A stretch of 12,458 nt of DNA from an uncultured Clostridium sp. (GCA_938036545.1 CALHQJ010000042.1:1-12458), one strand, 5' to 3'. Positions 1 through 7,099 are shown, numbered from the stretch's first letter. Notes: generated by a model from the letters alone, not told the origin. Numbers and translations are program-made.

Positions 1-9
1 TAAAGTAAT

Positions 10-15
10 CCTCCT
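10..15 (-). promoter_or_regulatory. Ribosome binding site of the leftward gene off the left edge
   Basis: The minus strand carries AGGAGG here, with nine bases left before the window ends and no start codon among them. The start codon must therefore lie at or just beyond the edge. Together with the minus-strand promoter at 36-64 this is good evidence for a divergent gene. Confidence 0.6.
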
Positions 16-35
16 GCAATTAAATTTCGAACTTA

Positions 36-64
36 AGCATAGCAGAAAATAACCCAACTTACAA
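36..64 (-). promoter_or_regulatory. Promoter of a divergent leftward gene beyond the window edge
   Basis: Read on the minus strand there is a -35 box TTGTAA (59-64), a 17-base spacer and a -10 box TATGCT (36-41), directly preceded by TGC, an extended -10. This sits upstream of a ribosome binding site at 10-15, so a gene running left almost certainly starts just outside the window. Its product cannot be seen. Confidence 0.65.
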
Positions 65-71
65 GATTAAC

Positions 72-100
72 TTCTAAATTCCGGCGGAATGTGATATGAT
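72..100 (+). promoter_or_regulatory. Extended -10 promoter for the HD hydrolase / deacetylase pair
   Basis: An extended -10 element TGATATGAT occupies 92-100 (TG, one base, then TATGAT at 95-100). The -35 hexamer at the right distance, TTCTAA (72-77), is weak, which is usual for extended -10 promoters. Transcription would begin near 107, leaving a leader of about 40 bases. It lies back to back with the leftward promoter, its -35 region only about 8 bases from the other -35 box. Confidence 0.5.
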
Positions 101-147
101 AACCTTGTTCGCAGATAGATGGCATTTCACTATTAAGGAGGAATCCG

Positions 148-714
148 ATGGTAAGAGAGGCGGCGGCATTTGCAGCAGAAGCCCACAAGGGGGCGGTCAG
201 AAAGGGTTCCAATATCCCTTATATGACCCATCCGGCAGAAACTGCGGTAATTGTATCGATGATGAGCGATGATGAAGAAGTAATTGCGGCGGCGCTGCTC
301 CATGATGTGATTGAGGACGCAGGGATTACGGAAGAGGTAATCAGGGGAAAATTTGGCAGCAGGGTTGCAGAATTGGTAGTGGCAGAAAGCGAGGATAAAT
401 CCAAAAGCTGGATAGAGAGAAAAGGCGCTACGATAAAAAGTCTGGAAACTGCCAGTCTGGATTCTAAAATACTGGCCCTGGGGGACAAGCTGAGCAATCT
501 GCGGTGTACAGCCAGGGACTATATGGAAATCGGCGAAAAAGTATGGGAGCGCTTTCGACAGAAAGATCCCAAAATGCAGGGCTGGTATTATACCGGCGTT
601 TTAAAAAATCTAAAAGAGCTGGAACATTTTCCAGCTTATCAGGAATATGCCATGCTTTGCCAGTTTGTATTTGGCAGTGCAGAGCAGGGCAGAGAGCAAG
701 GAAGGAGAAAATGA
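148..714 (+). CDS. Small HD-domain phosphohydrolase, (p)ppGpp hydrolase-like
   Basis: This 188-residue protein consists of little more than the HD hydrolase domain found in the RelA/SpoT and Mesh1 families, which removes pyrophosphate from (p)ppGpp in the cytoplasm. The metal-binding residues are present and properly spaced: H28 in YMTHP, H52-D53 in LLHDVIED, and D113 in LGDKLSNLR. The ED pair at 56-57, important for hydrolysis in Mesh1, is kept. No synthetase, TGS or ACT domain follows, so by family comparison it is a small stand-alone hydrolase; the true substrate could be another nucleotide. AAGGAGG at 135-141, six bases ahead, fixes the ATG at 148. The next gene starts one base after the stop, so the two are probably translated from one message. 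The last 15 or so residues are charged and lie outside the domain. The fold is fairly certain, the substrate is an inference. Confidence 0.85.
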   Translation: MVREAAAFAAEAHKGAVRKGSNIPYMTHPAETAVIVSMMSDDEEVIAAALLHDVIEDAGITEEVIRGKFGSRVAELVVAESEDKSKSWIERKGATIKSLETASLDSKILALGDKLSNLRCTARDYMEIGEKVWERFRQKDPKMQGWYYTGVLKNLKELEHFPAYQEYAMLCQFVFGSAEQGREQGRRK

Positions 715-715
715 T

Positions 716-2092
716 ATGGCAAAATGGTGGAGAAAACCAACAGGCTTCGTTGCGGCGTTTATGATGGCGGGAGCCATTTTGCTTTCAGCTCCGGATCCGG
801 CCTGGGCAGCCCGGGATGAGGTGGGACCTGGAATTGACCTGGAAAAGCAGCTTCAGGAGCAGCAGGAAGCAGAACAGCAGGCAGAAAGCCAGCAGACGGC
901 AGAACAACAGACAGAAGGCCGGCAGACAGCAGAACAGCAGCCGGAAAGCCAGCAGTCCCAGGAGCAGGCGTCTAATCAGCCAGAAGGCGGGGCTGACGTG
1001 CCGGAGATTAAGGCCGTGTACCAGGCGTTTATGGCTGGAAGCGGCTGGAGTGAAGAATATGGCGATAACTTTGAATGCCTGAAAGCAGGGGACTATATGA
1101 CGGCTGTTAAAGCAAGTCTCAGGGGACAGCCGGAGGGAATGAGCGGAACCCTTACTTATCAGGTCAATGTCAGCGGACTGGGCTGGCAACCGTGGTCAGA
1201 AAATATGGCAGAAGCCGGTGGAACCCAGGCAGGCGTGGTTTTAGAATCCGTTAAGATGGATCTGACCGGAGATTTAAAAGAGCACTATGACGTTTATTAT
1301 ATGGTATATCAAAACGGCGTCTGGACAGACTGGGCTGCTAATGGAAATCCGGCCGGACAGGAAGGCGTCGGACTGCGGGCTGACGGGATTCGGGTATCGA
1401 TTACAAAAAAAGGACAGAATCCTCCTGCGGAGCCGGAAAAGCTTCCGACACAGATGCTGCCGGCAGGAGTTGATCCAAACCGTCCGATGGTGGCACTGAC
1501 GTTTGACGATGGCCCAAAAGCGTCTGTAACTAACCGAATTTTAAACAGCTTAGAGGCAGTCGGCGGACGGGGAACCTTTTTTATGGTGGGAAGCAATGTG
1601 ACTTCCGGCAATGCTCCGGTGATTCAGAGAATGGTTTCCCTAAACTGTGAGGTAGCCAATCACACCAATGATCACAAATACCTGAGTAAAATCGGAGCAG
1701 ATGCCATTGTCAGCCAGGTGCAGGCTACAAGCCAGAAGATCCAGAATGCATGCGGCGTAGCACCTAAGTTGGTACGTCCGCCGGGAGGATATTATGATGC
1801 GGCTTCCTTAAAGGTATTAGGCAATCTGGGAGTACCGGCTATTATGTGGTCCATTGATACCAGGGACTGGCAGCATAAAAATCCGTCCAGAACCATCAGC
1901 AGCGTACTGGACCATGTTAAGGACGGGGACATTATCCTGATGCATGATATTTACGGAACAACTGCAGATGCCGCAGAGGTAATTATTCCGGAACTGGCAA
2001 GGCGGGGATACCAGCTGGTAACCGTAAGCGAGCTGGGAGCTTATAGGGGCGGCATTGCTCCTGGAAAGGCCTACAGCAGATTTTACAGATAA
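716..2092 (+). CDS. Secreted ChW-repeat polysaccharide deacetylase (NodB domain)
   Basis: A 458-residue exported enzyme predicted to remove acetyl groups from N-acetylated sugars, probably peptidoglycan GlcNAc. A signal peptide with a hydrophobic core ends near residue 32 (AWA). A Gln/Glu-rich linker follows, with three 10-residue repeats at 54-83. A segment at about 145-245 resembles clostridial ChW domains (GWQPW 156-160, GVWTDW 201-206), thought to bind cell-surface material. The C-terminal NodB domain has every catalytic motif: TFDDGP with D264-D265, HTNDH with metal ligands H316 and H320, RPPGG at 354-358, DTRDW at 381-385 and LMH with H410. The start at 716 is chosen because AAGGAG (702-707) lies eight bases ahead and the signal peptide begins there; an upstream in-frame ATG at 647 lies inside the preceding gene and lacks such a site. 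It follows the HD hydrolase gene by one base and ends before a terminator at 2175. Confidence 0.9.
   Translation: MAKWWRKPTGFVAAFMMAGAILLSAPDPAWAARDEVGPGIDLEKQLQEQQEAEQQAESQQTAEQQTEGRQTAEQQPESQQSQEQASNQPEGGADVPEIKAVYQAFMAGSGWSEEYGDNFECLKAGDYMTAVKASLRGQPEGMSGTLTYQVNVSGLGWQPWSENMAEAGGTQAGVVLESVKMDLTGDLKEHYDVYYMVYQNGVWTDWAANGNPAGQEGVGLRADGIRVSITKKGQNPPAEPEKLPTQMLPAGVDPNRPMVALTFDDGPKASVTNRILNSLEAVGGRGTFFMVGSNVTSGNAPVIQRMVSLNCEVANHTNDHKYLSKIGADAIVSQVQATSQKIQNACGVAPKLVRPPGGYYDAASLKVLGNLGVPAIMWSIDTRDWQHKNPSRTISSVLDHVKDGDIILMHDIYGTTADAAEVIIPELARRGYQLVTVSELGAYRGGIAPGKAYSRFYR
875..964 (+). repeat. Three 30-base tandem repeats coding a Q/E-rich linker
   Basis: Three consecutive 30-base units (875-904, 905-934, 935-964) encode QQAESQQTAE, QQTEGRQTAE and QQPESQQSQE, in frame with the deacetylase. 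Units have drifted by several bases, so the array is not brand new. Such spacers hold a catalytic domain away from the membrane or wall and can vary in copy number by slippage. Confidence 0.75.
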
Positions 2093-2174
2093 TATGTAAC
2101 AAGTTCAGCCATGTATTTTCTTGCCCGCTGTAAGCGTGTAAGAAGCGTCGGGCGTCTGCTATTATGAAGATAGG

Positions 2175-2214
2175 AAAAGACTGTTGGGAATGTATGTTCC
2201 GGGCAGTCTTTTTT
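2175..2214 (+). terminator. Rho-independent terminator after the deacetylase gene
   Basis: A nine-base stem AAAAGACTG (2175-2183) pairs with CAGTCTTTT (2204-2212); inside it GGAA (2187-2190) pairs with TTCC (2197-2200). The T run continues to 2214. It lies about 80 bases after the deacetylase stop and 35 bases before the next promoter. Confidence 0.75.
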
Positions 2215-2248
2215 GACTTTTATAGCCCTTTTTAGACCAAAGGAGACC

Positions 2249-2277
2249 TTGCATATTGGAAATCCTCCCCCTATAAT
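2249..2277 (+). promoter_or_regulatory. Promoter of the membrane-anchored protein gene
   Basis: TTGCAT (2249-2254), a spacer of exactly 17 bases and a perfect TATAAT (2272-2277). Transcription would begin around 2284, inside the small hairpin at 2281-2298, giving a very short leader before the ribosome binding site at 2299-2306. Confidence 0.65.
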
Positions 2278-2280
2278 AGT

Positions 2281-2298
2281 GGCTACAAGGACGTAGCC
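2281..2298 (+). promoter_or_regulatory. Perfect 6-base inverted repeat at the transcription start
   Basis: GGCTAC (2281-2286) and GTAGCC (2293-2298) flank a six-base loop. The repeat begins three bases after the -10 box and ends directly against the ribosome binding site. It could be an operator, or a 5' hairpin that protects the message or tunes translation. The sequence alone does not decide between these. Confidence 0.4.
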
Positions 2299-2313
2299 AA
2301 AGGTGGGATGAGC

Positions 2314-3432
2314 ATGTTAAAAGGATTTTGCGCAGCAAGGATACTGTTTTTTCTTACGGCAGTTTTTTTATGCTGTCCCATTGAGACTGAGGGCCAGACG
2401 ATGGAAGCAGGCCTGCCTCCTGAGGAGCTGCTGGTAGGGTATATTACGGCTTTTTATACCCCCAGGGAGGAAACGGGGCTGGAGCCTGAGATACCGGCAG
2501 GAGGTGCAGACGGATGGCCGGATATGGTACGGAATGTGAGATACGAAGGAGTAGAAGCGCTGGCAGAGATTCCGTCAGAGATTGGCGTCCAGATCTGGGA
2601 CAGAGGCATAGGAAGCGCAGGTTATGGCAAGTTCAGGCTGCAGGGTGCAGAACCGCTGCGTAATGAAGACGGATCTGAGAAAAGCTATTGGAAAGACGAT
2701 TTTTCCATGGTTGTCACGTTTCGGGCTTACGGGGCAGAGACCTATGAACTAAATGGAAAACGGATTGTCCATCAGGAGGGAGAGCCGCCTCTTTGGGGGA
2801 GCGAGACCGAATTGTTAGGGCTGATAGGAGCCAGTCCACAGGATTACCAGATTACAGAGATGGAATGGACTGGCGAAAGTTATCAGGATGACTACGGCAT
2901 TGAATACCGGAACGTATTGGTAAAAGGGCGGAGGAAGGTGACTGATTACCAGGCAGTCTATCAGGGAAGGATAGTATTCCCGAAGACAGCAGAACAGAAG
3001 AAAGATTTAGAGATAGAGACAGGGGAAGAAGCAGAGGAAACGATGGAGCTATTAGAAAGCCTTCATCCGTCAGAGACAGCTTCTTTATTAGAAACGGATA
3101 TTTCCCAGGAGACAGAAGCTGGCACAGACTGTATTCAAACAGAGGCGTCTTTTAGCCATCCGGCTTTAGAAACGGAAACAGAGGATAACGCCGGTTTGGA
3201 GACAGGGAATGGTTCTCTGCCCCAGAGACTGTTTGCTGCGGTCAGGACAGGATTTTCCCGGATATCCCAGGAGCTGGAACAGTGGGTTTATGAGAGATTT
3301 GCAGTTTATGTACCTGGAGGGGTGATTATCGGTATGGGTATAATTTTATCAGTTGTTTTTATAGGGGGAGTGTTACATTTATACCGCCGGGGAAAAAGAA
3401 TTTCTTGTGAAAGAGACAGAGATCCAGTATAA
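2314..3432 (+). CDS. Membrane-anchored extracytoplasmic protein of unknown function
   Basis: I do not recognise this 372-residue protein. It begins with a signal sequence (about residues 1-27, hydrophobic core then ETEGQ). An extracytoplasmic part of about 200 residues follows, rich in aromatic and acidic residues and probably beta-structured. Residues 228-300 form an acidic, Thr/Glu-rich linker with many ETE-type pairs. One transmembrane helix at about 335-356 is followed by a basic cytoplasmic tail (YRRGKR), so the protein is type I: outside domain, stalk, anchor, short tail. The start at 2314 is preferred over the ATG at 2308 because AAAGGTGG (2299-2306) is seven bases from 2314 but only one from 2308. 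It has its own promoter (2249-2277) and appears to be a single-gene unit, ending at the palindromic element that starts at 3439. A surface sensor, adhesin or stalked envelope protein is possible, but none is supported by a motif. Confidence 0.75.
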   Translation: MLKGFCAARILFFLTAVFLCCPIETEGQTMEAGLPPEELLVGYITAFYTPREETGLEPEIPAGGADGWPDMVRNVRYEGVEALAEIPSEIGVQIWDRGIGSAGYGKFRLQGAEPLRNEDGSEKSYWKDDFSMVVTFRAYGAETYELNGKRIVHQEGEPPLWGSETELLGLIGASPQDYQITEMEWTGESYQDDYGIEYRNVLVKGRRKVTDYQAVYQGRIVFPKTAEQKKDLEIETGEEAEETMELLESLHPSETASLLETDISQETEAGTDCIQTEASFSHPALETETEDNAGLETGNGSLPQRLFAAVRTGFSRISQELEQWVYERFAVYVPGGVIIGMGIILSVVFIGGVLHLYRRGKRISCERDRDPV

Positions 3433-3438
3433 TAATAT

Positions 3439-3589
3439 TAACGGTTCAGGACGGCGGAAAATCTGGTATAAAAAGCTGTGTCAAGCTGGCCTGTAAACAG
3501 CTTTTTACATCAGATTTCACATTGGAGGAATCTCCGATGCTTCTTGTTCGGCAAAGCCGGACAAGAAGATGCTCCGTCCTGAACAGTTA
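3439..3589. repeat. Palindromic multi-hairpin element with 16-base terminal inverted repeats
   Basis: The ends, 3439-3454 and 3574-3589, are inverted copies matching at 15 of 16 positions (core GTTCAGGACGG / CCGTCCTGAAC). Between them lie two strong hairpins. The first pairs 3459-3465 with 3511-3517 and, nested inside, 3469-3479 with 3497-3507 (11 perfect pairs). The second pairs 3540-3552 with 3556-3568 (13 pairs, one of them G-T) around an AAA loop. A small stem GGAG/CTCC lies at 3524-3535. The whole 151 bases fold as an outer stem closing several inner stems and carry no gene. ATAATAT flanks it on both sides (3432-3438 and 3591-3597), which could be a target duplication, but the surroundings are AT-rich. 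It may be a small non-autonomous mobile repeat or a structured leader for the phosphorylase gene; it matches no riboswitch I know. Confidence 0.6.
3469..3507. terminator. Probable terminator hairpin inside the palindromic element
   Basis: TAAAAAGCTGT (3469-3479) pairs perfectly with ACAGCTTTTTA (3497-3507). Each arm ends in an A or T run, so the hairpin has a terminator-like shape on both strands. It is the only candidate terminator between the membrane-anchored protein gene and the phosphorylase gene. The T run is short and part of the stem, so efficiency is uncertain. Confidence 0.45.
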
Positions 3590-3630
3590 CATAATATGTA
3601 CATCATAATATATTGTAAGGAGGACAAAAA

Positions 3631-4467
3631 ATGAGCAATCCGGTATATGATAAATTAGTGGGCTGTTATGAAAGCATTAAAGACCAAATTCCATTTACAC
3701 CAAAGGTAGCTTTAATTTTAGGCTCTGGACTGGGAGATTATGCAGATGGAATTGAGACAGAGGCAGTAATTGAATACAGTTCCATTGAAGGGTTTCCGGT
3801 GTCTACGGTTCCAGGCCATAAGGGACGTTTTATTTTCGGCCATGTAAACGGAGTTCCGGCAGTGATTATGCAGGGCCGCGTTCATTATTATGAAGGATAC
3901 CCTATTTCAGATGTTGTGCTTCCGGTTCGTTTAATGAAGATGATGGGAGCAGAGATTTTATTTTTAACCAATGCGGCAGGCGGCGTGAATTATGACTTTG
4001 CAGCAGGTGACTTTATGATTATTCGGGATCAGATTTCATCCTTTGTACCCTCTCCGTTAATTGGAGCCAACTTAGATGAACTGGGTCCCAGATTCCCCGA
4101 TATGAGCCAGATTTATGATAAGGATTTACGGGACATTATTAAGGAATGCGCAGCTAAGAGAGACATTAAGGTGCAGGAAGGTGTTTATGTTCAGTTTACC
4201 GGACCGGCTTACGAATCTCCCCAGGAGGTAAAAATGAGCAGGATTCTGGGCGGAGACGCAGTGGGAATGAGTACTGCATGCGAGGCAGTTGCAGCAAACC
4301 ATATGGGGATGAAGATCTGCGGTATTTCTTGTATTTCCAACCTGGCCTGCGGCATGAGCGATCAGCCTCTCAGCCATAAAGAAGTACAGGAAGTTGCAGA
4401 CAGAGTAGCGCCGTTGTTTAAGCAGCTGGTTACAGACTCCATTACAGCTTTTGGCGAGTTAAAATAA
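3631..4467 (+). CDS. punA: Purine nucleoside phosphorylase, trimeric type
   Basis: A 278-residue cytoplasmic enzyme that splits inosine, guanosine and their deoxy forms with phosphate into base and (deoxy)ribose 1-phosphate, in purine salvage. The length is typical of the trimeric class. Active-site residues can be placed by comparison with the human enzyme: S32 in GSGLG, H63 in GHKGRF, R83-H85-Y87 in QGRVHYYEG, NAAGG at 114-118, Y194-E195 in TGPAYESPQE, M213-S214, N237 and H249. The E195/N237 pair is the one that selects 6-oxopurines, so adenosine should be a poor substrate. AAGGAGG ends seven bases before the ATG. The gene stands alone: no pentose or nucleoside transport gene is adjacent. 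About 40 bases separate it from the palindromic element, and no textbook promoter is obvious in that gap. CATAATAT occurs twice there, at 3590 and 3604, the second as a possible -10. Confidence 0.95.
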   Translation: MSNPVYDKLVGCYESIKDQIPFTPKVALILGSGLGDYADGIETEAVIEYSSIEGFPVSTVPGHKGRFIFGHVNGVPAVIMQGRVHYYEGYPISDVVLPVRLMKMMGAEILFLTNAAGGVNYDFAAGDFMIIRDQISSFVPSPLIGANLDELGPRFPDMSQIYDKDLRDIIKECAAKRDIKVQEGVYVQFTGPAYESPQEVKMSRILGGDAVGMSTACEAVAANHMGMKICGISCISNLACGMSDQPLSHKEVQEVADRVAPLFKQLVTDSITAFGELK

Positions 4468-4610
4468 GAAAAACAGCGTTTCCGAAAGGACTATTGGAGA
4501 CAAGCTGTTGTCCTGCCACTTTGACAGTTATGAAAAAATTAAGATTTCCCCTCGGATTTATTAATGAAAAATCAATGGTATTGGACTGAAAAATATAGTA
4601 CAATAAGCAT

Positions 4611-4630
4611 ACATTCTTATTCGTGAATGT
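4611..4630 (+). other. Small hairpin in the leader of the lipoprotein gene
   Basis: ACATTC (4611-4616) and GAATGT (4625-4630) form a six-base perfect stem about 50 bases before the lipoprotein start. A possible -10 box TACAAT (4599-4604) lies just upstream, without a convincing -35 at the right distance. The whole stretch 4468-4678 has no gene and no clear terminator for the phosphorylase gene. Confidence 0.25.
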
Positions 4631-4678
4631 GAGCACCAGAAGACAACAAAATCAAATAAATAGATGAGGAGAAAAGAT

Positions 4679-5524
4679 ATGATGAAAAGAAAATATGTAT
4701 TAGCAATGGCTATGGTTCTTGCCATGGCAGTAGGAGCAACAGCATGCTCATCCGGTTCTAAAGACGCTGAAACAGAGGCTGCTGTGACAGAAGCAGCAAC
4801 TACAAAGGCACCGGAGACTACTGCTGAGGAGACAACTACCGCTGCCGAGAAGGAAGAGGATTATCTGGACGGCACAATTACCGCTGTGGACGCAGCTTCT
4901 TTAACTATGAAGACATTAGAGGGAGAAGAGGTAACCTTTGATATTTCTAATGCGAAGGTAAATGGTGAATTTCCGCTAGGAGCAGGTGATGAGATTTCCG
5001 TTCTCTACTATGTAGATGATGCAGCTGAAAAGCAGGAAGCTATTGAGGTTGATGTAAATTACTCAGTTGCAGAGGAAGATTATGACGGTGATGCCGTAAT
5101 TGTCGGCAAAGTAGAAAATATGGGCGACAATACCATTACAGTAAAAGACAGCGCTGACGACCAGTCCTATACGTTTTCTACGGAGATCGCACAGATGGTT
5201 ACCGGTTCTAAGGGGATTGTAGCAGGTGACGAGATTCAGCTTACCTACTTAGGCGAGGCCGGAGATGAAGAATATCCAGGTCTGGCAGTAAAGGTTGTTA
5301 CCTCTGATATGTATGACAGCGATGAGGCAAAGATCAACACTCTGACAGGCGTAGCAGTATCCCTTGGCGAGGGCACATTGGATCTGGAAACACCAGATGG
5401 CAACATTTTTAACTTTGTAGAAGCAGGAGCAGACTTCTCCATGACCAGTGAGGGCGATAAAGTTACGATTATCTATGAGGGAAGTTTAGGCGGCCACGAG
5501 ATTAAGGCTGTTGGAATGGAATAA
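4679..5524 (+). CDS. Lipoprotein with three tandem small beta-type repeats
   Basis: This 281-residue protein starts with a lipoprotein signal (KRK, hydrophobic core, then ATAC with the anchoring cysteine near residue 23). A Thr/Ala/Glu-rich linker runs to about residue 60. The rest is three repeats of roughly 65-75 residues, each with the same plan: a G-x-I/V-x-x-V opening strand, a T-x-x-L/I-T strand, a charged turn, a phenylalanine strand, then G-D-x-I/V and a Y-containing strand ending in A-x-x-V. They begin near DGTITAV, VGKVENM and TGVAVSL. The pattern suggests small OB-like or DUF5666-like barrels on the outer face of the membrane, but no ligand can be named. The start at 4679 is chosen because AGGAG (4667-4671) lies seven bases ahead; the in-frame ATG at 4664 precedes that site. 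A strong terminator follows at 5545, and it seems to be a single-gene unit. Confidence 0.8.
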   Translation: MMKRKYVLAMAMVLAMAVGATACSSGSKDAETEAAVTEAATTKAPETTAEETTTAAEKEEDYLDGTITAVDAASLTMKTLEGEEVTFDISNAKVNGEFPLGAGDEISVLYYVDDAAEKQEAIEVDVNYSVAEEDYDGDAVIVGKVENMGDNTITVKDSADDQSYTFSTEIAQMVTGSKGIVAGDEIQLTYLGEAGDEEYPGLAVKVVTSDMYDSDEAKINTLTGVAVSLGEGTLDLETPDGNIFNFVEAGADFSMTSEGDKVTIIYEGSLGGHEIKAVGME

Positions 5525-5544
5525 TTTTATATGACAAGCGAATG

Positions 5545-5593
5545 AAATGAGGCGCTGCAAGAGAAGAGATTCTTTTGCAGAGTCTCATTTTTT
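5545..5593 (+). terminator. Strong rho-independent terminator after the lipoprotein gene
   Basis: AAATGAG (5545-5551) pairs with CTCATTT (5584-5590), and inside CTGCAA (5555-5560) pairs with TTGCAG (5575-5580), separated by matching three-base internal loops. A T run extends to 5593. It separates the lipoprotein gene from the efflux gene promoter 24 bases further on. Confidence 0.85.
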
Positions 5594-5616
5594 GATTGGC
5601 AGAGGAAGAAGAACTC

Positions 5617-5646
5617 TTTACATGAGGAATCTCAGGGTGCTATACT
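5617..5646 (+). promoter_or_regulatory. Promoter for the MATE efflux / acetyltransferase pair
   Basis: TTTACA (5617-5622), an 18-base spacer ending in TGC, and TATACT (5641-5646): a -35 box plus extended -10. The predicted start, near 5653, leaves a leader of about 80 bases before the ATG at 5734. Confidence 0.6.
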
Positions 5647-5733
5647 AGCTTGTATCATTTACATAGTTCTGGCAAAAATAGGTATGTACACAGATGCCGG
5701 AAAGAAATCTACATAAAGTATGGAGAAACAAAG

Positions 5734-7059
5734 ATGTTTACAAGGAAAGACTTAATAAGATTATTGGCGCCTCTGATAGTGGAACAGATTTTGGCGGTTC
5801 TGGTAGGAATGGTGGATGTTGTGATGGTCGCCGCCGTTGGGGAAGCCGCCGTTTCCGGAGTATCTCTGGTGGATTCGATCAATATGCTGATTATTCAGAT
5901 GCTGGCAGCACTGGCAACAGGGGGAGCAGTCGTTTCCGCCCAGTTTATTGGCCGGAAGGACGAGAAAAGAGCCTGCAAGGCGGCGGCTCAGCTGATTTCG
6001 GTTACAACCATAGCGTCAGTAGGGCTGATGACCTTTGCTTTAGTTACCAACAGGCATTTGCTAAGGCTGGTATTTGGAACCGTGGAAGAAGCAGTAATGG
6101 AAAATGCAGTGATTTATTTTGCTATTACCGCTTTGTCCTATCCATTTTTGGCCTTATATAATTCCTGCGCAGCGCTATATCGTTCCATGGGCAATTCCGG
6201 AGTTTCCATGAAAGTGTCTATAATTATGAATATTATAAATGTAGTGGGAAATGCTATCTGCATTTTCGGTCTTCACATGGGAGTAGAAGGCGTTGCCATT
6301 CCAACTTTGATTTCCCGCATGACTGCTGCGGTAATGATGCTGATTCTGATTCGCAGGCCGGGCAATTCAATTCATCTGAAAGCGTTAAACGATCTGCGCC
6401 CGAACCGCCGTATGATTGGAAATATCCTGTCAGTGGGAATCCCCAACGGACTGGAAAACAGTATTTTTCAGGTAGGAAAGCTGACGCTGCAAAGTCTGGT
6501 ATCTTCTTTGGGAACGACGGATTTGGCAAGTTACGCTGTTGCGTCTAATGTAGTAACACTGCAGTACCTTCCTGGAAATGCCATTGGTTTGGGAATGATT
6601 ACCATTGTGGGGCAATGCGTAGGAGCCGGAGAAGTGGAGCAGGCGAAAAAGTATGCCAAATTGCTGATTAAGATGAATTACATCTGTCTTCTTGTAATCT
6701 GTACGGTGATGGTACTGGGAGATACTCAGATTATTAGTATGTATAATTTATCGCCTTTAGCGGCAGAAGAGGCCAGAAAAATGATGACAGCCCACGCCTG
6801 TGCAATGATTATCTGGCCGCTGGCGTTTGCATTGCCGAATGCACTTCGGGCCAGCATGGATGCAAAATATACCATGCTGGTATCTGTAACCTCTATGTGG
6901 ATTTTCAGGGTAGGCCTGGCATACTTATTTGTACGGGGCATGAACCTGGGAATTATGGGAGTCTGGTATGGCATGTTTGTAGACTGGGGCTTCAGGGCGC
7001 TTTTGTTTGGAATACGATTTGCAAGCTTTGGAAAACGAAAGATAAAGAGATTGGAGTAG
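5734..7059 (+). CDS. MATE family multidrug / cation antiporter
   Basis: A 441-residue inner-membrane transporter, the usual length for MATE proteins, which expel drugs or metabolites in exchange for sodium ions or protons. It opens with a short basic stretch and the family start PLIVEQILAVLVGMVD. About twelve hydrophobic helices form two MatE halves, with a cytoplasmic basic link near the middle (about residues 205-225) and the second half opening around IPNGLENSIFQVGK (near residue 235). The C-terminus is basic (GKRKIKRLE), as expected for an inside tail. The start at 5734 is supported by GGAGA (5722-5726) at a good distance; a TTG at 5650 in the same frame would lie upstream of the predicted transcription start. 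The substrate cannot be read from sequence. The acetyltransferase gene follows 40 bases later with no terminator between, so the two may work as export plus modification, or simply share a promoter. Confidence 0.9.
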   Translation: MFTRKDLIRLLAPLIVEQILAVLVGMVDVVMVAAVGEAAVSGVSLVDSINMLIIQMLAALATGGAVVSAQFIGRKDEKRACKAAAQLISVTTIASVGLMTFALVTNRHLLRLVFGTVEEAVMENAVIYFAITALSYPFLALYNSCAALYRSMGNSGVSMKVSIIMNIINVVGNAICIFGLHMGVEGVAIPTLISRMTAAVMMLILIRRPGNSIHLKALNDLRPNRRMIGNILSVGIPNGLENSIFQVGKLTLQSLVSSLGTTDLASYAVASNVVTLQYLPGNAIGLGMITIVGQCVGAGEVEQAKKYAKLLIKMNYICLLVICTVMVLGDTQIISMYNLSPLAAEEARKMMTAHACAMIIWPLAFALPNALRASMDAKYTMLVSVTSMWIFRVGLAYLFVRGMNLGIMGVWYGMFVDWGFRALLFGIRFASFGKRKIKRLE

Positions 7060-7099
7060 AGAATGAAAACACTGAAGGTCAAAAGAAGAGGAGGTCTAA

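Noticed and set aside
647..715. Upstream ATG at 647 as the start of the deacetylase
   Set aside because: It lies inside the HD hydrolase gene, has no ribosome site, and would put 23 non-signal residues before a normal signal peptide starting at 716.
3432..3630. Purine riboswitch ahead of the phosphorylase gene
   Set aside because: The conserved purine riboswitch core and three-stem junction bases are not visible; the structure here is a different, larger palindrome.
4521..4549. Promoter based on TTGACA at 4521-4526
   Set aside because: No acceptable -10 box occurs 16-18 bases downstream.
4442..4636. 64-codon minus-strand frame after the phosphorylase gene
   Set aside because: No ribosome site or coding character; it overlaps the end of the phosphorylase gene and an AT-rich gap.
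5650..5733. TTG at 5650 as the start of the MATE protein
   Set aside because: It lies within a few bases of the -10 box, upstream of the predicted transcription start, and adds 28 residues foreign to the family; ATG 5734 has a ribosome site.
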